This document shows positions 1-5,258 of a stretch of 5,633 nt of DNA, in pieces. A model generated the notes under the pieces. The model was not told the origin of the DNA, did not search any database, and was given only the letters and a program-made list of their open reading frames with translations. A program made the translations under genes and the position numbers. Each line of letters opens with the position of its first letter. The first letter of the stretch is position 1. The DNA is taken from assembly GCA_037443085.1 (NCBI GenBank), contig JBBIPA010000082.1:1-5633 (forward strand). Reading direction: 5' to 3'. The DNA is from JBBIPA01 sp037443085 (GTDB taxonomy: Bacteria > Chloroflexota > Dehalococcoidia > GIF9 > UBA5629).

Positions 1-786
1 CCCAAAACGGAGAACGACCTCTGGGTGGATATCGGCAGGCTGTGGTGCTGCGTGGATAAGGTGGAGCTGCTGGAGTCTTTTTTGCAGATGGTGCATTTTC
101 CGCCGGTAGTTGTTGCCGATGAGGGGCGTAACATCAATATGGAAAAATATGCTATGGGCAGCGATCCTGTTTCCGGTTTGTTCTATAGTCAGCTTGTTGA
201 ACAAAAACCTGAACCCTGGCAGGCAGCCTGGAAAAAGAATTTCGGTGAAAATGCTGTCATCCGCACCTCCGACCGCTGGGACAGCACCGTGAAACATCTG
301 GGCTATGAGTCACACACCGTTCACTGGCTATGCCAGGAGACACTGGCGGGGGCAATACTCACCGATAGTATGCTGGTGAAAACATCGCAGCAAAGGCTGC
401 GAGAAGCTAAAATTATCCCCGACGATAGACTTGATGCTACCCACAGGGCTCATCTGGAACTGGCGCGGGCTATGGTGAGGAGGATCACTGCGCGGAGACA
501 AAAAGTATCTGGAGTTCACGCCGCCATCATCCCTCCGGCCAGCGACCGGGTGAGGACTGCCGGCATGTACAGCCGCACCACTGAGGAGATCTACATTGCC
601 CTGGGCCAGCTGGATAGCGGCAGGAAAACCATAGACACCTTAATTCATGAAATAGCCCATCACACTTCTAACGCTGAAGATTTGGAGGAGCGCCATGCCG
701 AACATATGACCAAAATTGCCGCCGAAGTGGTGGAGTTGACCCATGCCGGTGAATTTGATGACTTTCTGAGGAATGCCATATGGTAA
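1..786 (+). CDS. C-terminal part of a protein with a HEIAHH zincin (metallopeptidase-like) domain
   Basis: The reading frame is open from the first base (PKTENDLW precedes the first possible GTG at 25), and that GTG has no good ribosome binding site, so the gene most likely begins left of the window and is partial here. Counting from the GTG, residues 208-213 are HEIAHH, the HExxH zinc-binding motif of zincin metallopeptidases. It is followed by ERHAEHM (222-228), where H224 or H227 could be a third ligand. A strand-like YIALGQL (190-196) just before the motif is typical of small zincin folds. Residues 1-160 contain no motif I recognise; a helical, Arg-rich stretch lies at 135-160. The end overlaps the next start by 7 bases (ATGGTAA), implying translational coupling with the ArdC-like gene. 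Known zincin C-termini occur on larger multi-domain proteins of mobile elements, so the missing N-terminus could hold a separate catalytic domain. Substrate unknown. Confidence 0.8.
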   Translation, partial: PKTENDLWVDIGRLWCCVDKVELLESFLQMVHFPPVVVADEGRNINMEKYAMGSDPVSGLFYSQLVEQKPEPWQAAWKKNFGENAVIRTSDRWDSTVKHLGYESHTVHWLCQETLAGAILTDSMLVKTSQQRLREAKIIPDDRLDATHRAHLELARAMVRRITARRQKVSGVHAAIIPPASDRVRTAGMYSRTTEEIYIALGQLDSGRKTIDTLIHEIAHHTSNAEDLEERHAEHMTKIAAEVVELTHAGEFDDFLRNAIW

Positions 787-2189
787 CAGATTATCGAACC
801 CAACAGCAGCTAAATGACATCCTTAATTTCGGCATCTCTCTCGTCTTTATGGGATTTGCCCTGGCCATAGTTAAAGAATTAGTCCTTGATGAGGAAACCG
901 AATACTTACCCCAGGTGGTTACTGTGGAATGCCCTATCTGTCATAAGGAGGTAGAGGTGCATCAGCATAACGCTATGTCCCGGTCCGAGGCATTGAATCA
1001 ACATATCAAGAAAGAGCATACCTCAACTATGGGACTACATCCTCAGGCGCTGCTTATAGAAGGTGGTGAGCCGCTGCCGCCACCATATCGCCACATGGCA
1101 GGTTTCATCAGTGATCCGCTTCCGGAGTACAGCTTGGCGGCGCTGCCAGCAGTGGAAGTAGAGGCAGGAGAGCGCAAGATTGACGCTGTGATGAAGCAGC
1201 TCAAGGACGGTGTGGAGAATATACAGGATAGCTCTCAGTTCCGCCTGTTTCTCACCACCATGTCCAAGTTCCACGATTACTCTATCGGCAATCTAATACT
1301 CATTGGACTGCAGAAGCCTGATGCTACCAGAGTTGCCGGCTTTATGACCTGGAAGGAATTGGGCAGATGGGTCAAGCTGGGCGAAAAGGGCATCGCCATA
1401 CTGGCGCCAGTACTGCCACCACGGCCCACCTGTGCTGCCTGTGGCACCAAAATACCCAAAGGGGCTAGGTACTGCCCACAGTGCGGCCAGCCAGCGGGCA
1501 TCGAGGAGATGGAGACTGCTCCCAAATACTTTAAAGTGGTACATGTTTTTGACATATCTCAGACCGAAGGCAAACCATTGCCTGAGTTTGAGGTGCCAGT
1601 GCTCAGCGGCGAAGCTAATGAGGAGCTATTAGCCAGACTACTGGCTCTCATGAAACAGCGAGGCGTGCTGGTCAGCTTCGAATCGCGGCCATATCTGTCA
1701 TCGGAAACAAAGGGACAATACACGCCGCCGAACCAAATCTGGATACGCCCTGAGGAGCCCAGGGCGCAGCAGCTCAAGACATTGCTCCATGAAGTAGCAC
1801 ATTACTACTCTGAGGGCGTTTTCAGAATGCCCAGACATGATGCTGAGACTATTGCCGAAAGCGCTGCTTATGTGGTGGGCGCGCATTATGGCTTCGATAC
1901 CGGAGTCAGGTCATTCCCCTATGTGGCGTTATGGGCCAGAGACAAGAAAATGCTGGAGCAAAACCTCAATGCTATCCGAAGAGTAGCCAGCGCCATGCTA
2001 GAGAGCTTAGAAAAGGCGGAATTGCTGCCGGCTACCATCCCCGGAACTGATTTGAGCAGGATAGCTGACAAATACGGATGGTGGGCTGCCAGATTAGCTG
2101 AGGCCGTCTGCCCGCATAACGACGTGACCTGTGTAGAGAGAGAGGCTAAAAGGCTGGCTGAGTCCAGGAAGGCCAGAAGAGGTATTTAG
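780..2189 (+). CDS. ArdC-like antirestriction protein with N-terminal membrane helix and zinc-ribbon insertion
   Basis: 469 residues. Seen in order: a hydrophobic segment (about 15-32, NFGISLVFMGFALAIVK) likely to be a membrane helix; a C2H2-like site (C51, C54, H75, H80); a Pro-rich linker; an ArdC N-terminal-type domain (about 130-212) with the signature FHDYSIGNLILIGLQKPDAT followed by RVAGFMTWKELGR and GEKGIAILAP; a four-Cys zinc ribbon (C218, C221, C232, C235) inserted directly after it; the KYFKVVHVFDISQTEG strand region (249-264); and a zincin domain with HEVAH (337-341) and IAESAAYVVGAHYG (359-370), in which E360 is the likely third zinc ligand. Plasmid ArdC proteins combine a DNA-binding N-domain with a metallopeptidase C-domain and protect incoming DNA from type I restriction; that role is inferred here. 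The membrane helix, finger and ribbon are not part of the ArdC proteins I know. The start overlaps the upstream stop, consistent with coupling. Family assignment is strong, exact function less so. Confidence 0.9.
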   Translation: MVTDYRTQQQLNDILNFGISLVFMGFALAIVKELVLDEETEYLPQVVTVECPICHKEVEVHQHNAMSRSEALNQHIKKEHTSTMGLHPQALLIEGGEPLPPPYRHMAGFISDPLPEYSLAALPAVEVEAGERKIDAVMKQLKDGVENIQDSSQFRLFLTTMSKFHDYSIGNLILIGLQKPDATRVAGFMTWKELGRWVKLGEKGIAILAPVLPPRPTCAACGTKIPKGARYCPQCGQPAGIEEMETAPKYFKVVHVFDISQTEGKPLPEFEVPVLSGEANEELLARLLALMKQRGVLVSFESRPYLSSETKGQYTPPNQIWIRPEEPRAQQLKTLLHEVAHYYSEGVFRMPRHDAETIAESAAYVVGAHYGFDTGVRSFPYVALWARDKKMLEQNLNAIRRVASAMLESLEKAELLPATIPGTDLSRIADKYGWWAARLAEAVCPHNDVTCVEREAKRLAESRKARRGI

Positions 2190-2195
2190 GAGGGG
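2188..2195 (+). promoter_or_regulatory. Shine-Dalgarno overlapping the upstream stop codon
   Basis: AGGAGGGG begins inside the TAG stop of the ArdC-like gene (2187-2189) and sits 8-11 bases before the ATG at 2204. It fixes the start of the next gene and indicates that the two are translated from one message. Confidence 0.75.
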
Positions 2196-2203
2196 TATAC
2201 AAG

Positions 2204-2800
2204 ATGGTAATAGCGATAAAGCCTTTGCGAGGTGGTTTCCTGCGCCCCTTTGGCTGCGGCTGGTTTATCCGAGAGTTTTTGTTGGGACATGCTCCTCAGG
2301 GCAGCCCTGAAATTGATCCCCCAAAGGGTGCGGTGCAGGCAGATATCTTTTACCATTATAAAAAGGCATTACATCGGGCTTATGCCGAGGATGCCACCGC
2401 CTGGGAAAACGATGAGCGAGCCAAAGCGGGCAAAGGGCTATATACCGAGAAAGAATATGCCGAACGGGTGGACTGGCATTTAAGGCGTATCCCCTATAAG
2501 CTGGTGAAATGCCGCTATCATAGCTTCCTGATGTATTTCAACATGCTCAAGAAGCTGGAGTGGGTGGAAGCTACCGGTGCTGAGGAGGTGTCATCGCCCC
2601 AAGACTACTACCAGGACTTTGAGCCTCGGCGTTACTACCGCCTCAGCAAACAGGGCATCGCTGCCCCTGACTGGCAGTGGTCTAATCCTCATCGGGTGCT
2701 ATATCCGCAATACGACGAGCTCTACTTCAGGGAGAAAAGAAAGCAGCACCATTATGTAAAGAAAAGCCCTACAAAGCGTCGAAGCATCAGCCAAACGTGA
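2204..2800 (+). CDS. Hypothetical protein with a possible winged-helix core and basic C-terminal tail
   Basis: 198 residues, preceded by a strong ribosome binding site that overlaps the stop of the ArdC-like gene, so it is probably the last gene of the same operon. I do not recognise a named family. Residues 17-62 look helical and contain an IREFLL stretch and FYHYKKALHRAYAED. Residues 96-150 (IPYKLVKCRYHSFLMYFNMLKKLEWVEATG, then RRYYRLSKQGI) have the layout of a winged helix-turn-helix: helix, helix, a 'LKKLEWVE' turn into a wing, and a 'YYRLSKQG' strand seen in many transcriptional or replication-associated wHTH proteins. The C-terminus from 176 is strongly basic (REKRKQHH...KKSPTKRR), suitable for nucleic acid contact. 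DNA binding is therefore likely but unproved; it could regulate the operon or assist mobilisation or replication of the element. There is no Cys cluster and no signal peptide. Confidence 0.8.
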   Translation: MVIAIKPLRGGFLRPFGCGWFIREFLLGHAPQGSPEIDPPKGAVQADIFYHYKKALHRAYAEDATAWENDERAKAGKGLYTEKEYAERVDWHLRRIPYKLVKCRYHSFLMYFNMLKKLEWVEATGAEEVSSPQDYYQDFEPRRYYRLSKQGIAAPDWQWSNPHRVLYPQYDELYFREKRKQHHYVKKSPTKRRSISQT

Positions 2801-2938
2801 TGTCATTGTGGTAACGGATACCTCGCATAACAAAGTCGCTTGCTAGAATGCGCCAGAAAGGGCATAAAAAAGTTTTTGAATGGTTTGACATGCGGCAAAA
2901 TACACTATGGAATGCAGCGCATATTCTGGGCGAAAAGA
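2801..2938. other. Non-coding gap between the convergent blocks
   Basis: No open frame with a ribosome binding site is visible on either strand. It is A/T-richer than the flanks in 2866-2882. At 2924-2934 (ATATTCTGGGC, + strand) it carries a short match to the 19-bp element of the minus-strand cluster, too short to call as a copy. TTGACA at 2885-2890 has no convincing -10 partner at 16-18 bases. Confidence 0.5.
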
Positions 2939-2967
2939 AAGGGGCTGGAGGAATCCTCCAGCCCCTT
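2939..2967 (-). terminator. Strong hairpin terminator at the junction of the two gene blocks
   Basis: A perfect 13-bp inverted repeat (AAGGGGCTGGAGG / CCTCCAGCCCCTT) with a 3-base loop lies 12 bases past the stop of the last minus-strand gene. Read on the minus strand the stem is followed by TTTCTTTT, the T tract of an intrinsic terminator. On the plus strand the tail is only TTATCTGG, so termination of the left operon would be weaker, although the hairpin stands in its path as well. Confidence 0.85.
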
Positions 2968-2979
2968 ATCTGGTAGCAT

Positions 2980-3510
2980 TTAGAACTGGAACAGTGCTGG
3001 CTGCGCTAGCTCATGTTCTGCGGCAGTCGCCTCTTTCCTTTGTCGTCTCTCAGCTCTATCTCTTTCTTGCCTAGCACGTACCCTGGTGAGGTAAAGCCAT
3101 GCTTTAAGACGGTTGAGGTCATGCATTTGCTGGTCATTCAGCGACTCCACTTTGATATCACTGGGCACATCCTTCCCCGCCTTGCTGCAAACTCTGCCAG
3201 CGACATAGAGGTAGATTTGTGTCCAGTCGTGGTCAAAAGAAAAGTCGAGGCTTGCTGTCATGAGATAAGCGCAGGCTTCAGCATCAGTGCCGGTGGGATC
3301 TTTACCGCTAATGGCTGCCATGTTCATTAGCAGCCTCTCCATGGTGATAGCCTGTTTCAGCCAATCAGGTATTACGTCACTCCAGCCTCCAGGATAGGCA
3401 ATAATAGGGTCGCAGAAAGTGCCTGCCAGTTCCGAGAGATAGTAATCCTCCGTTTTTAGCTTGGGCTTATTATCTTGGGTAACCGGTGAATTTACTAAGA
3501 GCTGTTCCAT
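2980..3510 (-). CDS. Hypothetical 176-residue protein, last gene of the minus-strand cluster
   Basis: The ATG at 3510 follows a perfect AAAGGAGGTGAT ribosome binding site (3516-3527); another in-frame ATG three codons upstream is not possible because it would overlap that site. I do not recognise the family. Residues 21-52 (EDYYLSELAGTFCDPIIAYPGGWSDVIPDWL) look like a structured, conserved-type core; 53-68 is a Met-rich helix (ITMERLLMNM); 86-107 holds SLDFSFDHDW and QIYLYVAGRV; 126-167 is a long charged helix rich in Arg, Glu and Ala. The protein ends QPALFQF; Q170-F174 matches the loose QxxLF pattern of bacterial sliding-clamp-binding peptides and is placed, as such peptides often are, at the terminus. 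No membrane segment or signal peptide. Two Cys (33, 80) and one at 108 do not form a zinc motif. The terminator follows immediately, so this is the distal gene. Confidence 0.85.
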   Translation of the reverse strand: MEQLLVNSPVTQDNKPKLKTEDYYLSELAGTFCDPIIAYPGGWSDVIPDWLKQAITMERLLMNMAAISGKDPTGTDAEACAYLMTASLDFSFDHDWTQIYLYVAGRVCSKAGKDVPSDIKVESLNDQQMHDLNRLKAWLYLTRVRARQERDRAERRQRKEATAAEHELAQPALFQF

Positions 3511-3515
3511 ATTCC

Positions 3516-3527
3516 ATCACCTCCTTT
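3516..3527 (-). promoter_or_regulatory. Consensus Shine-Dalgarno for the 176-residue gene
   Basis: AAAGGAGGTGAT on the minus strand is fully complementary to the bacterial 16S rRNA 3' end, and GGAGG is 9 bases from the ATG at 3510. It confirms both strand and start. Confidence 0.85.
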
Positions 3528-3589
3528 CATTGGGATTTTTGGGCGCAGTAATCCTACTGATATCTCGACCTGATACCGTGAAGCTGTCT

Positions 3590-4063
3590 TTAGTCCTTGA
3601 ATCGGACAATGCCCAGACTGACATAGCCCCTGGGTTTATAACGGTCAATGGGATGCTCACCGAATCCGTTCCAGAAATCCAGCAGCCACAGGGTATAACC
3701 ACCGTATTCCTGCTCCCGGACGTCAACCAGCTGGTCGGTGAAGATGCGGACGCTGGCCTCTCTGCTTCCCCAGAGCACGATGACCCCAGGCTGCTTGCTG
3801 CCATCTTGGATAGCCTGTAGCTTCATTCGGGACAGCTTCAGATTATGCACCCAGAAGTGATTGTGAGCACTCCAGTAGCTGCCGATGTAGATATCCTTGC
3901 CCTCAAGCTGCTCTAGTAGGGGCATCAGCTTCTGCAGTGCTTCCCGCCGTTTCTTGCGGAGTGGGATTTCGGCAATTCTGTTTCCCAGTCTGACCTTAGT
4001 GTTTGGCTCTGGCACTTCGACCTTAGTCTCCTTGAACAAGCTCATCTGGGCTGAAATTGACAC
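3590..4063 (-). CDS. Hypothetical 157-residue protein with N-terminal QMSLF clamp-motif-like peptide
   Basis: The frame is open up to an ATG at 4087, but the ribosome binding site AAAGGAGGTGT (4068-4078) lies inside that extension and points to the GTG at 4063, 7 bases downstream of GGAGG; I take GTG as the start. Family not recognised. The N-terminus reads SISAQMSLFKE; Q6-F10 (QMSLF) is close to the bacterial sliding-clamp consensus QL[SD]LF. Residues 33-55 form a basic then leucine-rich helix (IPLRKKRREALQKLMPLLEQL). From 57 the pattern looks like beta strands: DIYIGSYWSAHNHFWV, VIVLWGS, SVRIFTDQL, GYTLWLLDFWNGFGEHP, GYVSLGIVRF, with many aromatics, suggesting a compact alpha/beta domain. 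No catalytic motif is evident, although H67, H69 and H73 cluster. It lies between two other minus-strand genes with spacers of about 70-80 bp. Role unknown. Confidence 0.82.
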   Translation of the reverse strand: MSISAQMSLFKETKVEVPEPNTKVRLGNRIAEIPLRKKRREALQKLMPLLEQLEGKDIYIGSYWSAHNHFWVHNLKLSRMKLQAIQDGSKQPGVIVLWGSREASVRIFTDQLVDVREQEYGGYTLWLLDFWNGFGEHPIDRYKPRGYVSLGIVRFKD

Positions 4064-4067
4064 CAAG

Positions 4068-4078
4068 ACACCTCCTTT
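4068..4078 (-). promoter_or_regulatory. Shine-Dalgarno that selects the GTG start at 4063
   Basis: AAAGGAGGTGT on the minus strand, with GGAGG 7 bases before GTG. It falls within the longer open frame, which argues against the ATG at 4087. Confidence 0.8.
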
Positions 4079-4088
4079 CCTTTTCATA

Positions 4089-4107
4089 TTCTGTGCATGA
4101 GTAGACC
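4089..4107 (-). repeat. 19-bp intergenic element, copy upstream of the 157-residue gene
   Basis: Read on the minus strand: GGTCTACTCATGCACAGAA. It matches the best copy (4482-4500) at 15 of 19 positions and has the same place, a short distance upstream of a Shine-Dalgarno. It is the most divergent of the four copies. Confidence 0.5.
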
Positions 4108-4132
4108 TATCAGATGTTGCAGATGCAACACC

Positions 4133-4453
4133 TTAAATCAGGTTTAGCTGATTGCCCTGTTTACTGGCTTCCTGTTCTGCTTCTAATGCGCTCTTAGGGA
4201 TAGACATACGAATATTCCCTATTGCTGCCCTGAACCGCCCAATGGGTTCCTGCTGGCTACCACCAATCACTCGCTCAATCTCATAGATAAAACGAATGAA
4301 ATCCTGGTCAATGTATTGAGGCAGGTTGGCTATCTTTCTGGCTTCAATCGCCGCCTTCTTAGCCAGCTCCAGCGGCTCAACAGCCTGACTGATGTGTTTC
4401 TCAATCATATCAGCAGCCTCAACTACCCTGAGAGCATTCCACTTAATAGGCAC
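4133..4453 (-). CDS. Hypothetical 106-residue helical protein ending QLNLI
   Basis: The frame extends upstream to 4522, but the ribosome binding site GAAAGGGGGTGA (4458-4469) directs initiation to the GTG at 4453, 7 bases after GGGGG, giving 106 residues. I do not recognise the family. The sequence is predicted almost entirely helical: residues 7-46 (ALRVVEAADMIEKHISQAVEPLELAKKAAIEARKIANL) form Ala/Glu/Lys-rich amphipathic helices; 47-64 (YIDQDFIRFIYEIERVIGG) another; 70-99 a third, ending in a charged stretch. The last residues are QLNLI (102-106), resembling a sliding-clamp-binding peptide with Ile instead of the usual terminal Phe. The leader, including the start codon, is shared base for base over 21 bp with the unrelated gene at 5037-5258. 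No Cys residues, no membrane segment. Function unknown; a small helical DNA-associated or adaptor protein is plausible. Confidence 0.82.
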   Translation of the reverse strand: MPIKWNALRVVEAADMIEKHISQAVEPLELAKKAAIEARKIANLPQYIDQDFIRFIYEIERVIGGSQQEPIGRFRAAIGNIRMSIPKSALEAEQEASKQGNQLNLI

Positions 4454-4469
4454 AGTTTCACCCCCTTTC
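4449..4469 (-). repeat. 21-bp exact leader repeat (copy 1): Shine-Dalgarno plus GTG start
   Basis: Identical over 21 bases to 5254-5274. Read on the minus strand it contains GAAAGGGGGTGA, the spacer AACT, and the GTG start plus the first two bases of the next codon. The following coding sequences encode unrelated proteins, so the identity is in the leader only. The GGGGG variant of the binding site pairs with the 16S rRNA tail through one G-U wobble. Confidence 0.85.
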
Positions 4470-4481
4470 ATCGAGTTTCTT

Positions 4482-4500
4482 TTCTGGGCATGGTTAGCCC
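4482..4500 (-). repeat. 19-bp intergenic element, copy upstream of the 106-residue gene
   Basis: Minus-strand GGGCTAACCATGCCCAGAA. It includes a short dyad, GGGC-7 nt-GCCC. Its ATG opens a 7-codon frame (MPRKETR) whose TGA stop touches the ribosome binding site of the following gene. It is 16/19 identical to the copies at 4734-4752 and 5283-5301. Confidence 0.65.
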
Positions 4501-4530
4501 TGTTATTCGAGCGTTGACACACTCATCACC

Positions 4531-4719
4531 TTAATTCTTGAGAGCAATATTGAGAGCCTCTTTCATGACTTCTGACCAGCACTCCAGCCCCCACTCCACA
4601 CCCTTCTTCACCTGCTCCAGGATGTCATCGGTAATGGCTTCTGTGGGTATGCCCATCTCACGGGCGCACTCGATAACATCTTCCTTAGTGAGGATGAAGA
4701 TAATGTCATTATCATCCAT
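4531..4719 (-). CDS. Small acidic hypothetical protein (62 residues)
   Basis: An in-frame ATG exists at 4743, but GGAGGTGAT (4724-4732) lies inside that extension and selects the ATG at 4719, 8 bases beyond GGAGG. The product is 62 residues with 15 Asp/Glu against 6 Lys/Arg. It starts MDDNDIIFILTKEDV, continues with a helix around the ECAREMGI region and ITDDILEQVKKGVEWGLECW, and ends in an amphipathic helix (VMKEALNIALKN). Two Cys (18, 45) are isolated. The composition and size are typical of early-phage or plasmid accessory proteins; similar acidic proteins in other systems mimic DNA, but no specific family is recognisable. It shares its general plan (acidic, N-terminal strand or helix, then a 'V..G.EW...' helical part) with many uncharacterised small proteins of mobile elements. 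Function unknown. Confidence 0.75.
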   Translation of the reverse strand: MDDNDIIFILTKEDVIECAREMGIPTEAITDDILEQVKKGVEWGLECWSEVMKEALNIALKN

Positions 4720-4723
4720 GCTT

Positions 4724-4732
4724 ATCACCTCC
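4724..4732 (-). promoter_or_regulatory. Shine-Dalgarno that selects the ATG at 4719
   Basis: GGAGGTGAT on the minus strand with an 8-base spacer to ATG. It abuts the 19-bp element at 4734-4752, so in this copy the element and ribosome binding site are directly joined. Confidence 0.8.
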
Positions 4733-4733
4733 A

Positions 4734-4752
4734 TTCTGGACATAGTTATCCC
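4734..4752 (-). repeat. 19-bp intergenic element, copy upstream of the 62-residue gene
   Basis: Minus-strand GGGATAACTATGTCCAGAA, 16/19 identical to the copy at 4482-4500. Its ATG is in frame with the downstream gene, which is why the open frame extends to 4743. Confidence 0.65.
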
Positions 4753-4754
4753 TT

Positions 4755-4773
4755 CCCGACTGTCCAGGTCGGG
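4755..4773 (-). other. Short hairpin without T tract in a spacer
   Basis: CCCGAC / GTCGGG form a 6-bp stem with a 7-base loop immediately upstream of the 19-bp element. There is no T run on either strand, so it is not an intrinsic terminator; it could affect mRNA stability or translation of the 62-residue gene. Confidence 0.45.
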
Positions 4774-4782
4774 CTGGGGCTA

Positions 4783-4941
4783 CTATATTTGATGTACTTC
4801 TGCCTTAAACCAGTCGGAAACATGGAATAGATGGTTTTCCATGTCCTCACCGAGCCATCTTTCCGCCTCATCGATAGCCTCGTCTCTGGAATCGGCTTCG
4901 ACTTGATACTCAACATAGAGCTTCACCTTGTATTTCGGCAT
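4783..4941 (-). CDS. Small protein (52 residues) resembling the DpnD/PcfM-type fold
   Basis: The ATG at 4941 is preceded by a full-consensus AAAGGAGGTGAT (4949-4960) at an 11-base spacing from GGAGG, so the longer frame reaching 5127 is not used; it would also run through a terminator hairpin. The sequence MPKYKVKLYVEYQVEADSRD followed by EAIDEAERWLGED has the layout 'beta strand, V.A.S.xEA, helix' that I associate with small DpnD/PcfM-like proteins and related phage or plasmid proteins; this is pattern resemblance only. The remainder (MENHLFHVSDWFKAEVHQI) probably adds a strand. Acidic overall (13 Asp/Glu, 6 Lys/Arg). It is the first gene after an internal terminator, so it may have its own promoter or depend on readthrough. 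Function unknown. Confidence 0.75.
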   Translation of the reverse strand: MPKYKVKLYVEYQVEADSRDEAIDEAERWLGEDMENHLFHVSDWFKAEVHQI

Positions 4942-4948
4942 AGCGATA

Positions 4949-4960
4949 ATCACCTCCTTT
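4949..4960 (-). promoter_or_regulatory. Consensus Shine-Dalgarno for the 52-residue gene
   Basis: AAAGGAGGTGAT on the minus strand, fully complementary to the bacterial 16S rRNA 3' end. It decides for the ATG at 4941 rather than any earlier start. Confidence 0.8.
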
Positions 4961-4974
4961 ACTCTGTTTTTGGC

Positions 4975-5015
4975 AAAAATAGAGGGTAGGTAACTTAAGT
5001 TTTCCCTACCCTCTA
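4975..5015 (-). terminator. Intrinsic terminator inside the minus-strand cluster
   Basis: An 11-bp inverted repeat (TAGAGGGTAGG at 4980-4990, CCTACCCTCTA at 5005-5015) with a 14-base loop that contains the palindrome AACTTAAGTT. On the minus strand the stem is followed at once by TTTTT (4979-4975). It starts 21 bases beyond the stop of the 73-residue gene and ends 14 bases before the ribosome binding site of the 52-residue gene, so it separates the cluster into two transcription segments or acts as an attenuator. Confidence 0.85.
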
Positions 5016-5036
5016 CCTTCCCTGTTTGTTGATTAC

Positions 5037-5258
5037 TTATTTGGTTATTAAAATGCCCTGTTGTAACTTGGCTTCGATGCTGGCTCTGATAGCCTGGCAA
5101 AGCTCGGTCTCCAGCACATCCAGCCACACCTTCTGGGCATTCTCCACGCTGGGCTCAATGCCATTGTCCTCCAGTTCCTCCAGTATGTGCTCGGCGATGA
5201 CTTCGGTGTCTATCCAATCAGCCAGTTCCTGTTCAATCAGGTCGGTATCAATGGGCAC
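5037..5258 (-). CDS. Very acidic small hypothetical protein (73 residues)
   Basis: GTG start at 5258, set by AAAGGGGGTGA with a 7-base spacer. The product has 18 Asp/Glu against 4 Lys/Arg in 73 residues, a strongly negative charge. Residues 4-32 (DTDLIEQELADWIDTEVIAEHILEELEDN) are an acidic helix or helices; 37-52 (SVENAQKVWLDVLETE) and 53-67 are further helices. I do not recognise a family. High negative charge in a small phage- or plasmid-type protein is compatible with a DNA mimic or an inhibitor of a DNA-binding enzyme, but many uncharacterised accessory proteins share the trait. The leader is identical over 21 bp to that of the 106-residue gene. A terminator follows directly, so this gene closes the upstream transcription segment, which starts with or before the zinc-ribbon gene. 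Confidence 0.8.
   Translation of the reverse strand: MPIDTDLIEQELADWIDTEVIAEHILEELEDNGIEPSVENAQKVWLDVLETELCQAIRASIEAKLQQGILITK

Noticed and set aside
25..27. GTG at 25 as the true start of the first gene
   Set aside because: The frame is open and protein-like upstream to base 1, and there is no properly spaced Shine-Dalgarno; a gene cut by the window edge is more likely.
1035..1886. Several minus-strand open frames of 60-90 codons
   Set aside because: All lie opposite the ArdC-like gene, whose domain motifs establish the coding frame.
2885..2911. TTGACA followed by TATGGA as a plus-strand promoter
   Set aside because: The spacer is only 15 bases, the -10 is poor, and it would fire straight into the terminator with no gene behind it.
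3013..3330. Plus-strand open frame of 105 codons
   Set aside because: It is antisense to the 176-residue gene, has no ribosome binding site, and the minus-strand frame has a perfect one.
3536..3554. Possible fifth copy of the 19-bp element upstream of the 176-residue gene
   Set aside because: Only loosely similar (GG.T.AC...GCCCA without gaps matching well), and it lacks the ATG core; too weak to list.
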